DNA of 64,000 bases. Source: Lewinellaceae bacterium (GTDB lineage: Bacteria > Bacteroidota > Bacteroidia > Chitinophagales > Saprospiraceae). Location of the stretch: NCBI GenBank assembly GCA_020636025.1, contig JACJYQ010000003.1, forward strand, positions 186,001 through 250,000, given 5' to 3'. Of the stretch, positions 43,205 to 53,018 are shown one piece after another. The position numbers and the translations under genes were made by a program. The notes beneath the pieces were generated by a model that searched no databases, was not told the origin of the DNA, and saw nothing but the letters and a program-made list of their open reading frames with translations. Within the stretch, counting starts at the first letter, position 1, and the number at the start of each line of letters is the position of its first letter.

Positions 43205-44680
43205 TTATTCGGGTAAATAGAGTAATTTTTGAACAGCCAGGTGTTCGCCATTACCAATTTTTAGAAAATACATACCTGTTGGAATTCCATTCAGGTGAAT
43301 GATCTCAACATGATCTCCCTCTGAAATATTGTCGGTTTGCTGCCGGTACACTTCCTTGCCAGCGAAATCATAAAGCGAGAATGTAAGATTACTTGCTTCA
43401 TGTAAATTAACTGTTATTGAAATGGATGAATGCGCTGGGTTTGGGGTCACCAAAACAGAAAACGGAGAAACAAGCTCCTGAATCCCGGATGAATGTTCCG
43501 AAACATCATATCGCCAGACCTTACCGTCATGGCTTGCAAAAAACACGAGATTGCTGTCCACAGCCAGTGATCCCTGCGATTGGTTGTCCAGAGCTCCGGT
43601 TATTCCTGTGTTGAAAAGAGTCCAGTTTATGCCGTCCATAGAAGTGTAAATGCCAATCCCTTGCGCGTTGGCGGCGCCACCCGAGTACAAAAACATCTGA
43701 CCATTGCTGGCCGTAACGATTCTGGTAACCTGCTGGCCGGTTGTAACCAGATATGGCGGAATGCCGTTTACCGGCATGGTGGTATGGTTGGTCATATCCG
43801 CGTATCCAAGGGTATTTGGCCAGTTGAAAAACCACATATTGGGACCGTTCCAAACGAGATTGTTGTCTTTGGTGAATCCAATGCCGGCAGCGTTGCCTCC
43901 ATAACCAAGTGGTTTCATGGCACTTGTGCTGTCTTTCAGAAATGGGTTCAGATCCTGACAGGGGTGATAATCAGCCGGATGCCAGCTCAAACCCTGATCG
44001 TCGGAATATATGATACCGGCCGTTTCGGTACCTGCGTACACCCGTCCGTTCCCATCCACATTGATGCTGAATATGGCTCCGGAAATATCTGAACCAAGCC
44101 AGGTAGGAAAATAACAAGGATAGGCAGCCGCAATGCTGGAATCTTCCCTGATCTGAGTAAAATTGTGACCACCATCTGTCGACTTGTAAATATTGGTCCA
44201 GCGCACACCTACCCAGATGGTGCCGTCCTTACTGCGCACGGCACAATGACCGCCCAGGGTTGGGATGCCATCTGAATTGGATGGCTCCCATTGTTGGGTA
44301 TTGTTATCGAGTCTGTACACCCAGTGGTCTGTGAGATTGGTTCGGTAAACTCCGGCAATTGGTTCATTTTCGTTGTTAGCGACCACAAACATCACGTTGT
44401 TTTGCAGAGTGGTGGGTACCGGAATGGGGGGCAGGTTTACAAAATTGCCGAAAGATTGTTGCGTATTGGCTCTGGAAACAATGCCCATTGGTGGCGGAGC
44501 GCCAATCAGCGAGTAAAAAATGTCATGATTGGGCGCTACGCTCAGGTGCGGGTAGGCGCCTTGCTGCAAACCTTGCGCCCAGAGCTGCCAGGCAGGTGTT
44601 TGAGCGTTAATGAAATGTGTAAATGATAAAAGGCTCAGAAGTGCGCCAAGGACTAAGGGATTGGGATGCTTGGTTTTCAT
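43205..44680 (-). CDS. BNR/sialidase-like propeller protein with T9SS sorting domain
   Basis: The 491-residue secreted protein starts at 44680 (MKTKHPNPLVLGALL) with a signal peptide. It has a propeller built from BNR/Ycf48-type repeats, including STDGGHNF, SDDQGLSWH and SMDGINW. A type A T9SS sorting domain (about the last 75 residues) contains VTPNPAHSSISI and GMYFLKI. No sialidase catalytic residues can be assigned, so a binding or structural role is as likely as an enzyme. It is monocistronic. Confidence 0.8.
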   Translation of the reverse strand: MKTKHPNPLVLGALLSLLSFTHFINAQTPAWQLWAQGLQQGAYPHLSVAPNHDIFYSLIGAPPPMGIVSRANTQQSFGNFVNLPPIPVPTTLQNNVMFVVANNENEPIAGVYRTNLTDHWVYRLDNNTQQWEPSNSDGIPTLGGHCAVRSKDGTIWVGVRWTNIYKSTDGGHNFTQIREDSSIAAAYPCYFPTWLGSDISGAIFSINVDGNGRVYAGTETAGIIYSDDQGLSWHPADYHPCQDLNPFLKDSTSAMKPLGYGGNAAGIGFTKDNNLVWNGPNMWFFNWPNTLGYADMTNHTTMPVNGIPPYLVTTGQQVTRIVTASNGQMFLYSGGAANAQGIGIYTSMDGINWTLFNTGITGALDNQSQGSLAVDSNLVFFASHDGKVWRYDVSEHSSGIQELVSPFSVLVTPNPAHSSISITVNLHEASNLTFSLYDFAGKEVYRQQTDNISEGDHVEIIHLNGIPTGMYFLKIGNGEHLAVQKLLYLPE

Positions 44681-44742
44681 ATAGTTATGAATAAGGATTA
44701 CATGCCAGATTGGCGTGTAAAAATAATCATAATTCCCTTCCA

Positions 44743-44782
44743 TTGGCATATTAGCTAATTATCGCATTAGCTAATATGCCAA
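44743..44782. terminator. Perfect 17-bp hairpin made of AAT-type words
   Basis: The arms 44743-44759 and 44766-44782 are exact reverse complements with a 6-nt loop, using words AATTAGCT and AATATGCC also seen in the element at 46543-46659. It lies 52 bp beyond the stop of the gene at 44835 and could end its transcript. It is a compact member of the word-array class. Confidence 0.7.
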
Positions 44783-44834
44783 CCTTACACCAATTCCTGG
44801 AAACCGCAGCGACCAATAAAAACAACTACTGCTA

Positions 44835-45791
44835 CTACCTTCTTTTAAAAGTAGAAATCACCTTCTTAAAATCCACAACAGCCTTATCCATTCCAGTGGC
44901 ATAAGCTCCGGCAAAAATGTAGTAGCTGTCATTGTCATCGAAAAGAATAACCTGGTAGAATGATTTGGTTTTATCGCTTTCGGCGACTGCATACAGTTCG
45001 TAACCTTTTAAACCATCTACCTCGATTTCATTTAGCCCCTTTTCTTCTAGAAGCATGAAGTCTTCGGGATACTTTTTCAATCGCAACAGACAATATGCTT
45101 TCTTATCGGCGATCTCCATTTGTACAAATGACTTGTCTGCCAGCAAAATGGCTTTGTCTTCGCTTTCTGTGGGTATTTTTAAATCCCTGTTGAACAGCAT
45201 GCCATTGCCTATTACCGAATGAAATTTCAGGTCCCCGGCGGTTTCATCAAGCGTAAAGTTGAGTCCATTCCTGGGATTGGCTTTCAATTCAGCATTGACC
45301 ACGGTACTAAAGAGGCTTTTTTTCAAATTGGCAGCCATGGTCAGGGAGTCTTTCATACAGGCTCCATTGATCAGCATTGTGGAAGAATTATCTCCAAAAG
45401 CGAGTATGCATTTGCTGAACTCCATTCCCCCCGGAGCTGTTTGTTCCATCTCGATAAGCACGCCGTCAATGCCGGAAACACTTACGTCTTTTTTGCTTAC
45501 GAATTTCATGCCTCGGGCAGCCATTTCCTCTTCGGTAAATCCTTTAGATACTTCCGAAAAAGGCCCCGGGATTTCTACCAGCATAAGCATGGAGCTCTGG
45601 TCTGCCGGGTTTTGAAATCCCTTGAAATTAGGCGAAGGTGCAAACGCCGGTGGTGGGATCATGAACACATTTGTTCCGGGAATGAGTTGGTGTTGCTCAC
45701 TTACAGTATCCGAAAAAGTTTGTCCGTGAGTGAATGTGCTCAGTAATAACAAGCAACAGGTTGTCAATAATTTATACATCAGTTTTATCAT
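44835..45791 (-). CDS. Secreted protein with two PsbP/Mog1-like halves
   Basis: The 318-residue protein starts at 45791 (MIKLMYKLLTTCCLLLL; a second Met four codons later is possible) with a signal peptide ending near HGQ. The mature part looks like a tandem repeat of a PsbP/Mog1-type alpha/beta fold: the first half begins near HQLIPGTNVFMIPPPAF and the second near LNFTLDETAGDLKF, each with a later GVLIEM or GYELYA strand. I do not recognise a named family. An earlier in-frame ATG would lie inside a hairpin and is rejected. Confidence 0.65.
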   Translation of the reverse strand: MIKLMYKLLTTCCLLLLSTFTHGQTFSDTVSEQHQLIPGTNVFMIPPPAFAPSPNFKGFQNPADQSSMLMLVEIPGPFSEVSKGFTEEEMAARGMKFVSKKDVSVSGIDGVLIEMEQTAPGGMEFSKCILAFGDNSSTMLINGACMKDSLTMAANLKKSLFSTVVNAELKANPRNGLNFTLDETAGDLKFHSVIGNGMLFNRDLKIPTESEDKAILLADKSFVQMEIADKKAYCLLRLKKYPEDFMLLEEKGLNEIEVDGLKGYELYAVAESDKTKSFYQVILFDDNDSYYIFAGAYATGMDKAVVDFKKVISTFKRR

Positions 45792-45808
45792 AGCTGTAAT
45801 TAAATGGA

Positions 45809-45842
45809 ATGGCAGACTGCGCCGCAAGGCGCAGTCTGCCAT
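45809..45842. terminator. 15-bp GC-rich hairpin with GNRA loop
   Basis: The perfect stem 45809-45823/45828-45842 encloses GCAA (a GNRA tetraloop in the + sense). It lies 42 bp after the stop of the gene at 45884 and before the start of the next, so it probably ends the upstream transcript. A T tract is only modest. Confidence 0.7.
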
Positions 45843-45883
45843 CCATAAAGTTACTGCAAATGTAGAAGACAGATGTGAATTGA

Positions 45884-46528
45884 TCAGGCAGATTTCACAG
45901 ATTGTGTTTGTTTTTTGCTTTGCCTGTTAAAGAAACCTGCTGAATCCAATTGCCGAATTATGACAGCGCCAATTGCGATGATCAACACCATCAATGCTGA
46001 ATATTTGACTTCTGTGTTTGCTAAAAGTTTATGATCCCCTTTCCCGTTCGCCCTGAATTCCGGATTTTTTGGACTGGTCACAAAACGGCGCGTACTGCCA
46101 TCTGCAAACAAGAGCTGATGATAGTTTTGCTGCAAGGAAGTGTAGTTAAATAATAGCGTATTTCTAATGCTTAAGGCCTCCAGATCAGTTTCAGGGTAAT
46201 GCAGTTCAACAGAAATGCTGTGACTATGGCTTCCATCGCCCAAACCCAGGAAAGTAGGCGATATCACCTGGCCGTTCTTAGAAACCTCAATGTTCTCGGC
46301 AATGTATTGTCTGGCTTTCTCCCGAAAAAAATCAATGCTGCTTGTTCCCTTCACTTCCGGAAATCGATCCAGCACCGCATCTCGCACGGACCACGGCAAT
46401 TCAAGTTGAATCACCATCCTCCCGTCCTGAACTGAAATGGCAGAGAATGTCTCATCGAGATTATGGCCAAGGCAAGAGTTTGATATGAATAGCGCGAAGG
46501 CTAATATTGCTATATGTATGGAGCGCAT
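45884..46528 (-). CDS. Exported protein with C-terminal membrane anchor, unknown function
   Basis: The 214-residue protein has a signal peptide (1-21), a beta-rich extracytoplasmic domain (about 22-170), one membrane helix (about 175-195), and a short basic tail. No family is recognised. Histidines near residues 99-101 (SHSHS) might bind metal, but this is only a guess. It is flanked by two inverted-repeat structures. Confidence 0.65.
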   Translation of the reverse strand: MRSIHIAILAFALFISNSCLGHNLDETFSAISVQDGRMVIQLELPWSVRDAVLDRFPEVKGTSSIDFFREKARQYIAENIEVSKNGQVISPTFLGLGDGSHSHSISVELHYPETDLEALSIRNTLLFNYTSLQQNYHQLLFADGSTRRFVTSPKNPEFRANGKGDHKLLANTEVKYSALMVLIIAIGAVIIRQLDSAGFFNRQSKKQTQSVKSA

Positions 46529-46542
46529 GGTTGTTAATTTGA

Positions 46543-46659
46543 TAATGTGATAATTAGCTAATTTGATAATGAATTTATCATCGATGAAGTATGATTGAAA
46601 TAAAGACGTAGTCTCGTAATTTCATTACCACATTATCGAATTAGCTAATTATCACATTA
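46543..46659. repeat. Inverted word-array element (AATTAGCT/AATGTGAT 8-mers)
   Basis: The arms 46543-46571 and 46631-46659 (29 bp) are reverse complements with one mismatch, built of AATTTGAT, AATGTGAT, AATTAGCT and AATTTGAT. The word run continues to 46667 and includes the TAA stop of the YHYH gene (46665-46667). It shares AATTTGAT with the element at 819-976. Confidence 0.85.
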
Positions 46660-46664
46660 AAGCA

Positions 46665-47783
46665 TTAGTGTTTCTTAAAATCGCTTGAAGGATTGCCTCT
46701 CAGGTATCTTGGCAGGAAGGGGAATCCGTCGGTGATCACATAGTAGTAGGTGCCGTTGGGAAATTCCGGTGTTACGCCTATTCTGCCGTTGCATTCATCC
46801 AGGTCGCCCCGGCCGACACTGAATTTCCAGTCATTGGTATACACACCGTTGTAAGCTCCGCAGGGTGCTGTGACACCATCGCCGGGTCTGGTACCGCTTT
46901 TCAGCTCGTAACTGGAATTTAGTGCCACTATGCCGCTATTCGGATCGTCTGGAACCCGGTATCCGTACTTGTAATAGATCGGGAATCCATCGGCGGCATA
47001 GCCTACCAGTGCCATCTCTTTGCCTGTAATGTTCATTGATTGCAGGTACAGTGTCGGGGCGCCGTGGTAGTGGTACTTGCCCGATGGTTGTACGTGTGCA
47101 TTGTTGCAATCGAGTCCTAGGTCGATCATCATGGCATCGAGGTTCCATTCCCAGTTGACGTTGGGCGAGAACATACCTTCATGTGGAAAAGGCTCGGCAG
47201 CTTCCGGATCGAGTAAAACCCCGTTCAGCAAAATACCAAAGTCGTAGGCTGGTCCGGTGTTGGTATTCAGCAGTGGCGTAATGTTGTTGGCAATGCCTGG
47301 GTTCAGAGGAACCGAGTAGCTTCGGTTGTTCTCGGAAATTGCATTTGGGTTCAGGGAGCCCTGGACCATGCCAAACAATCCAACTTTGTGGTTGGGGATG
47401 GAATTGGAAGAGAATACCCGGTTTTGGCCGTTGGTGGTCATGGTAACCATGGGGCTGTACGGCAATTGCTGATTGCATGATCCACGAACAGAGAGGTCAA
47501 CCGGGATGAGGGTGAATGCATTCGGCCCTATGAAGATTTCTTTTGGTGGACAAGTCTCTCCTTCGTTTGAATTTGAGTTGTCGTCGGGGTCATTTCCATT
47601 GGCTACATAGCCCTGTGGCGGATCGCAGGAGAAGACGCTCACATTGGGGTCGCCCAGGCCATCGCCGTCAGCATCGGCGTACCAGTTTTGCTCGATACAG
47701 CCTGATCCGTTTCTTTTGTTACAGGAGGAAGTGGCGTTGGACACCAGGGTAAGAACCCAGATTAGAAAAAGCAGCTGTTTCAT
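46665..47783 (-). CDS. YHYH-domain secreted protein
   Basis: The 372-residue protein has a signal peptide, possibly a lipoprotein type (Cys near residue 21). A calcium-binding-like DADGDGLGDPN loop (about 38-48) is followed by a YHYH domain (about 90-372) with KYHYHGAPTLYL near residue 240 and a DLDECNGRIG segment near the end. YHYH proteins are exported proteins of unknown biochemical function, often rich in His that may bind metal. It is monocistronic and bounded by word-array repeats at its 3' end. Confidence 0.8.
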   Translation of the reverse strand: MKQLLFLIWVLTLVSNATSSCNKRNGSGCIEQNWYADADGDGLGDPNVSVFSCDPPQGYVANGNDPDDNSNSNEGETCPPKEIFIGPNAFTLIPVDLSVRGSCNQQLPYSPMVTMTTNGQNRVFSSNSIPNHKVGLFGMVQGSLNPNAISENNRSYSVPLNPGIANNITPLLNTNTGPAYDFGILLNGVLLDPEAAEPFPHEGMFSPNVNWEWNLDAMMIDLGLDCNNAHVQPSGKYHYHGAPTLYLQSMNITGKEMALVGYAADGFPIYYKYGYRVPDDPNSGIVALNSSYELKSGTRPGDGVTAPCGAYNGVYTNDWKFSVGRGDLDECNGRIGVTPEFPNGTYYYVITDGFPFLPRYLRGNPSSDFKKH

Positions 47784-47994
47784 GGTGTATTCTTTTTAGA
47801 TTAACGATACACTTTTGACAGGCACTTTTTAGAAAATCCTTCGGTGGTGAATTAACTATTTTTATATCAAGGTAAAAAGAATGGTTTAAATGACTGACAA
47901 TCAATTTTATATGAAAATTGTTTTTGTCGCATTGTCATTGAGAATGATAGGACTAAATCAATAAGCATTTGTGAAACCTGGCTTCAATGCTTAC

Positions 47995-49785
47995 CTATCG
48001 GAGTACAGTCATAGGCATTAAATATTGACCTTTTCTTGTGGTACATTGAAGGAAATAAACCCCGGAATTCATGCCTTTCTCAGGCCCCCAGTTCAGAATC
48101 AATTCGTTTGAATTTGAAATTCCTTCAAACAATTGATTTATTACGACACCATTCGGATTGACAATTGTTAAACGCATCCATTGGTTCATGGTATTGTTAA
48201 TCTTTACAGAAGTGCTTTCGATTACAGGATTCGGAAATATGGAAATTGCAGGTGGTGAAAATGGATGTTCATTCACAGAACTGGCTGAGCTGAAATCACC
48301 GAGTACAGTTGCAAAATGGCCTGTAATTTGAGGGTTTAGATTGAATATTCCCGGCCCAAGATCAAAATCGATTTCTTCGTCTCCGAATAAACCTGATACG
48401 AGGATTTGATCTTTAATATTAGTGCTTACGTTATAGCCAGAACTCCCTGAAGGACCTTCAAACCCATATAATTGAACAAGATTGCCATTATTGCTATACT
48501 CGGCAATAAATGTTCTATAGGCGCCTGGTGTTTGTTCGGAGCCTGGTATAAGCGTGACCTGAGATCCAGGATCAAAATCCTTGAGGCCTGAATAGGCCCC
48601 TGTAATAATTATATTGTTCTGCTCATTTATACAAATGTCGAATGGCTGTGCGACGGATCCATTTGATGAAATTTGGTCTGGGAATCCAATGGTAAAAGCA
48701 AACCTGAAATTCCCATTTTCGTCATAAGAAGATAAGAACAGGTCATAACTATAGTTTGTAATTTCAAAGGTATTTACCAAATCGAAATTTACTCCTCCCG
48801 CTGTACTAGATACAATATAGCTGTTTCCAAAATCATCAACATCAAAATAGTAAACTACACCAAGTGTTCCCGGATTGAAGTTTTCGCACACCAAATTAGC
48901 AAATCGGAACGCTCCGTTTTTATCATAGGAGGCAATATAAAAACGTTCACTGTCAAGAGAGTCTGCACCGAGGTTGACAAGATTCGGTCCAGGATCCAAA
49001 TCTATATACCTAAAAAGCAAATTAGAGAGATATACGTTTTCTTCGGAGTCTAAATTTATTCTGGCACCCGTATTAATATTAGAACCAGGTCTGGTTAAAA
49101 AAGCATACGCAAAACGCAATCCACCATTTGGATCCAGAGAAGCAATTATATAGGAATGATGATTGTCTTCTCCAATTTCGAATGTGCCAGAACTAGGATC
49201 AAGATCTGTTTTGCCTCTCAATGTATATGTAAAATATGCGTTTCCGGAATTACTCACATCCAAATAAATTTTTGGATTAGTTGTTATGCCTAATGGTGTT
49301 ACGTATCTAAACTCTCCGTCAGAAGTATATGATGCGATGTAGCCGATCTTATAATTTGTACTGGTAGTTTTCAGTTCATGGATATCCGGCCCCGGATCAA
49401 AATCCAACCAACCGGTAAGCGCAGATGAAATATAGATATTTGAAGCAGAATCCAACGCAAGAGTAGGAGGCATTAAGGATAAATCTCCAAAATGCGATGG
49501 ACTTAAATCTTCCAGAGTGAATGCAAACCTTAATTGGCCACTGGATGTGTAAGACGCTAAAAAAGGAGTACCCGTAAACGGCAGTTTGTGCTCTCCAGGC
49601 CCCGGATCAAAATCAAATGGTAAATTATTATTAGCCCCGTAAAGGCCAAAATAATATGAGTTTCCATCCTTATCAATCGCAGAATCGTATAAATTAGAAA
49701 TAACTGGTAAGTCAATGGCAAATTGAGCTGACAAATAAAAAGGAAAGATGAACAGCATAAAAATGGCTTTGTTGGCAATTCTCAT
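47995..49785 (-). CDS. DFDPG-repeat secreted protein with T9SS sorting domain
   Basis: The 596-residue protein has a signal peptide and about seven imperfect repeats of 65-75 residues, each with a D-x-D-P-G motif (FDFDPGPGEHKL, LDFDPGPDIHEL, IDLDPGPNLVNL). These are followed by an 'IASYDKNGAFRFA' type strand. The C-terminal 80 residues form a type A T9SS domain (SIFPNPVIESTSVKI, GVYFLQC). It is probably a surface beta-propeller protein; acidic loops might bind calcium. No enzyme motif is seen. Its codon use and base composition look more AT-rich than the neighbours. Confidence 0.8.
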   Translation of the reverse strand: MRIANKAIFMLFIFPFYLSAQFAIDLPVISNLYDSAIDKDGNSYYFGLYGANNNLPFDFDPGPGEHKLPFTGTPFLASYTSSGQLRFAFTLEDLSPSHFGDLSLMPPTLALDSASNIYISSALTGWLDFDPGPDIHELKTTSTNYKIGYIASYTSDGEFRYVTPLGITTNPKIYLDVSNSGNAYFTYTLRGKTDLDPSSGTFEIGEDNHHSYIIASLDPNGGLRFAYAFLTRPGSNINTGARINLDSEENVYLSNLLFRYIDLDPGPNLVNLGADSLDSERFYIASYDKNGAFRFANLVCENFNPGTLGVVYYFDVDDFGNSYIVSSTAGGVNFDLVNTFEITNYSYDLFLSSYDENGNFRFAFTIGFPDQISSNGSVAQPFDICINEQNNIIITGAYSGLKDFDPGSQVTLIPGSEQTPGAYRTFIAEYSNNGNLVQLYGFEGPSGSSGYNVSTNIKDQILVSGLFGDEEIDFDLGPGIFNLNPQITGHFATVLGDFSSASSVNEHPFSPPAISIFPNPVIESTSVKINNTMNQWMRLTIVNPNGVVINQLFEGISNSNELILNWGPEKGMNSGVYFLQCTTRKGQYLMPMTVLR

Positions 49786-49855
49786 AATGTAATGGTATAA
49801 TTGAATGAAATTTTATGAATTATAGTTGTGAGTAATAAGCTTAAGATCTTCAAAT

Positions 49856-49893
49856 ATATGGAGATAGTAAGGACGTCCCTACTATATCCATAT
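49856..49893. terminator. Inverted repeat between two minus-strand genes
   Basis: Adjacent arms 49856-49874 and 49875-49893 (19 bp) are reverse complements with two mismatches. In RNA the centre would open to a small loop. It lies in the 283-bp gap downstream of the small protein gene at 50069. Its function is uncertain. Confidence 0.5.
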
Positions 49894-50068
49894 AATAATT
49901 TAATATAATTTAGCGTGGTTGCGAACATCCCTTCGATGTATTGTACAATGTGTAAGCTACACCAATACCGTAGATCCAAATTATCAGGATTGTTATTATT
50001 TTGATGAACCGTTTGATGAAAACAGACTAAATAATCTGACAAACACACAATTGAGATGGTGTGATTTT

Positions 50069-50254
50069 TCAGGAAGCGCCTAAAGCCTTCAACGCTTCAT
50101 ACACCAGAAATCCCGGCCAAAAAACAGCTTTTAAAACACCTATCACACCCGTCCAGAAACTGGTAGCTATAGACAAATAATATACGAGTGCACCGATAAG
50201 CCCCATGCCATAAATGGCATTTTGAGGAGCCTGCTGTTTGATTTTGTTATTCAT
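50069..50254 (-). CDS. Small two-helix membrane protein (61 aa)
   Basis: The 61-residue product has a polar start (MNNKIKQQAPQNA) and two hydrophobic segments (about 14-34 and 36-56), the second ending in WPGFLVYEALKAL. The length, composition and position as the only open frame here support a real gene. I do not recognise the family. It may be a small inner-membrane protein; no partner is evident. Confidence 0.6.
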   Translation of the reverse strand: MNNKIKQQAPQNAIYGMGLIGALVYYLSIATSFWTGVIGVLKAVFWPGFLVYEALKALGAS

Positions 50255-50414
50255 ATATGTTTTGATTTATGCATAATAAAAGAAGGAGTTGATACTCAAA
50301 TTTGAAGTGACAGGGTCAATGGAACCGGAAACAATACTCATTCTGCTAAAGACTGTTGAGTTAAGTTTGTCATTTAATTAAACACGGTCAAGCTTAGGCG
50401 TCGCGCGCTGCGTG

Positions 50415-50438
50415 GCTCTTGGTCACAAGACCGAGAGC
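50415..50438. repeat. REP-like hairpin (CTTGGTC family), single copy
   Basis: GCTCTTGGTC and GACCGAGAGC form a 10-bp stem (one wobble) around ACAA. The flanking GCGGCGAAA is shared with the hairpin near 57805-57836. No inverted partner is clear here. Confidence 0.65.
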
Positions 50439-50494
50439 GGCGAAAAATCAAAAAGAAAAAACATGATAAAATCATCCACTTCACTAATCACTAA

Positions 50495-50938
50495 TCACTG
50501 ATCTCTCTTCTCCACATATTCCTTAAACCCCTCCATATACTTCATGCTCTGTTTTTTAAACATGCCCTTAAACAGAAACCCCATGACTGCCTTCACCGGT
50601 CCTTTCATTTCGAAATAGCTGTTGTTGATTTGTTTGACGCTATTGTCCGTCAGTTTTTCAAACTGCATTTCCACCTCGTTGTAGCCCATTGGGCTTTGGT
50701 AGGCAAATTTAATCTGACGGGGAAGGTTTTGCTCCAGAATGGTTTCGGTGATTTTCATTTCCTTGTTTTTATGTTGAAAATAAAAATCAGTAACGGCGCC
50801 TACTTCTCCGGGCTTCCCTGAAAGGTGTTCCATCCGCTGAAAGCCTTCCATCCAGTGTTTAATGCCATCCGGATCCTGAAATTTGGCGATGACTACTTCC
50901 AGGGGGGCGTTGATGGTGTTGGACAAGGTGTATTGCAT
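50495..50938 (-). CDS. SRPBCC-family protein
   Basis: The 147-residue protein looks like a START/Bet v1-like (SRPBCC) ligand-binding protein. The initial strand YTLSNTINAPLEVVIAKFQDP is typical, a curved sheet fills the middle, and the long C-terminal helix covers about 120-147. There is no membrane segment. The ligand is unknown; members bind hydrophobic small molecules. It stands alone on the minus strand. Confidence 0.8.
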   Translation of the reverse strand: MQYTLSNTINAPLEVVIAKFQDPDGIKHWMEGFQRMEHLSGKPGEVGAVTDFYFQHKNKEMKITETILEQNLPRQIKFAYQSPMGYNEVEMQFEKLTDNSVKQINNSYFEMKGPVKAVMGFLFKGMFKKQSMKYMEGFKEYVEKRDQ

Positions 50939-51063
50939 GATAATTGATTTGAATAGTGGTTTAGGAAACTACAGCTTTAATGGCTAATGCCCGGCCCGTA
51001 AGTTTGATAGCCCCATCAGCTTCGATGGGTAAGTTACTTAAAACTGCGCTTTTTAGCTCCGAC

Positions 51064-53016
51064 TTACTTAAAATTCACTGTTATTCCAGTTGCACAGCGT
51101 ACGGGCCTTTTCCCTGCCCGGCCGGGTAGCCATTTAGGCATCAATTTTACCACACGGATGGCTTCCTGCTCCAAAGCCCGGTTGTTGCCGTAATCTCCTC
51201 GAATATCGGTAAGACTGCCATCCTTTTCCACAACACAGCGCAGACGCACAGTCTTTTTCGCGGGCTCAACCTTTTCAATACCGGGAAGAGTCTGCAAGTT
51301 GTTTTTGAAAAATGCGTCCATTTCGTCTTCCCCACCCGGATATTCAGGTTTGCCGGAAATTTCCTCGTACTTCCAGACCTTCCAATCGTTCTCCTCTTTC
51401 CATTCCGAAACCGCAGGTTTATTTGAAGGCAGTTTGGCATTGGCAGACAAGGCAGTAGGATTACTTTGAGCGGTCTGAAAATAAAACAACTTTCCATCAC
51501 TGCTCACTCCAATCCAGGCATCCGGAGCTGTCTCCGGGGTTTGTAATTCAGCGACAAGTTTTCCCAAATTGTTTTTCTTTTCAAACAAGGTTATTTCTAC
51601 CTCCTTTGGCGCGCTTAGCGTGGCATATTCCCCGTGGTAAAGAACTTTGCCTTCAGCCGACAACACTACGCCCAGCATTTCTTGCCTGCCGGTATAATAG
51701 CCTTCCACGGATTGCAATAAATCCCGATACACAAAAGACTTCTCGTTCAAAACACCATCGAGCTTAATAAAGCCGGAAGGACCCCCAGGCTCTAATACGC
51801 CTATCAATACACGTGGATCAGGCGTACGCTGAAGGCTGGCCATGGGTCGGGGAAGCAGCGCTTTGCCTTTTATGTCAAAAGCCTCGGTGAGATACTTGTT
51901 TGCTGTATCACCATGTTTTAATGTTATCAGCGGATGTAGGTCTGATAAATAATGGAGATTCAAATATTCAACCGGCAAAACACAGGCGCCGGTTTCGGTA
52001 GCATATAAACCCCATTTGTTGGTGTTTACATTTCTAACCTTTACGTGCTTGTAAATGTTCCTTTCAGGGATGTCGATGCCTCTTTTGACATCACCAGCGT
52101 CCCAGATGTCGTACTCAAAAGGCAGTATTTGTTGTCCATTGGCGTTGTACAATGCGCTTATCCCCCGTTGATTTACCTGATAAACATTTTCCCAAAGCTT
52201 GATGTCCTGGGTGTCAACAGGTATGACAAACTTGCCATTACCATCCACAACCCCCTTTCTAAACCCTTCCATTTTGACGAGAAACTGTCCGGGCAAACTG
52301 GGTCTTATGCTTTCATATTCAAAAGGAAGTATCGTATCACCTGCAAAATTGATGATTCCAAATGGCGGATACTGACCGTAAACGATCAGGTTGCCGTCGG
52401 TCCATTTGCCAAAGGGAAGATTTGAAGGGAACACAGGGCTTCCATCCTTTTTGAAAATAAAGTACAACTTGTAGTCTTTCGACTCAATCTGAACTGTTTC
52501 ATCGTTAAAACCCGGAAAGGCACGCCTGCCGGGCGCTTTGAACAACAACTTTCCATGGGCATCAAAAAACTGAAGCATCTCATCGTTGCGTACATGGCCT
52601 ACCAATAAATCAGGGGCAAGCGCCTGGGTGTACTCGTCAAATTGCAAGGGGAGAACAAGCTGCCCTTTGGCATCCAGGATTCCGTAGCTTGACTTGTCTT
52701 TACTGACAATGGCAAATCCGTGTTGGTGCCCTGCGGGTTTGATCGACAAACGCAGGGAGCGGTATTCAAAAGGAATGATCACTTCACCCCGATTATTGAT
52801 CACGCCTTTCATTCCATTTTTTTCAGGAATCATCAGCGTGTCGAAAGTAGCGGAGAGCTTGTCGTATTCGGCCGGGACAAGCACTTGTCCGGAAGTGTTT
52901 CTGAAGCCGTATTTTTTTGTCATTTGATCCTGAAAGAGGATCTGTGCTCCGCAGGAAACCTTACAAAAGAGTACGATTGCCAGGCAGCTTACTATTTGAG
53001 CGATTGTTTTCTGCAT
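51064..53016 (-). CDS. WG-repeat protein with TonB-like C-terminal domain (second of a pair)
   Basis: The 650-residue protein has a signal peptide (1-24), about six WG/KWG-like repeats (such as GVINNRGEVIIPFEY and GILDAKGQLVLPLQFDEY) over residues 30-340, a variable middle, and a C-terminal domain (about 580-650) resembling the TonB C-terminus (VRLRCVVEKDGSLTDI, PVRCATGITVNFK). The pairing suggests a periplasmic protein that contacts outer-membrane partners. It begins 2 bp after the stop of a paralogue (53019-55031). Function unknown. Confidence 0.78.
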   Translation of the reverse strand: MQKTIAQIVSCLAIVLFCKVSCGAQILFQDQMTKKYGFRNTSGQVLVPAEYDKLSATFDTLMIPEKNGMKGVINNRGEVIIPFEYRSLRLSIKPAGHQHGFAIVSKDKSSYGILDAKGQLVLPLQFDEYTQALAPDLLVGHVRNDEMLQFFDAHGKLLFKAPGRRAFPGFNDETVQIESKDYKLYFIFKKDGSPVFPSNLPFGKWTDGNLIVYGQYPPFGIINFAGDTILPFEYESIRPSLPGQFLVKMEGFRKGVVDGNGKFVIPVDTQDIKLWENVYQVNQRGISALYNANGQQILPFEYDIWDAGDVKRGIDIPERNIYKHVKVRNVNTNKWGLYATETGACVLPVEYLNLHYLSDLHPLITLKHGDTANKYLTEAFDIKGKALLPRPMASLQRTPDPRVLIGVLEPGGPSGFIKLDGVLNEKSFVYRDLLQSVEGYYTGRQEMLGVVLSAEGKVLYHGEYATLSAPKEVEITLFEKKNNLGKLVAELQTPETAPDAWIGVSSDGKLFYFQTAQSNPTALSANAKLPSNKPAVSEWKEENDWKVWKYEEISGKPEYPGGEDEMDAFFKNNLQTLPGIEKVEPAKKTVRLRCVVEKDGSLTDIRGDYGNNRALEQEAIRVVKLMPKWLPGRAGKRPVRCATGITVNFK

Positions 53017-53018
53017 GT

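Noticed and set aside
49782..50048. An 88-residue open frame on the minus strand
   Set aside because: It overlaps the start of the DFDPG-repeat gene, covers an inverted repeat, and has no recognisable pattern; a different frame in the same place looks more protein-like but lacks a start.
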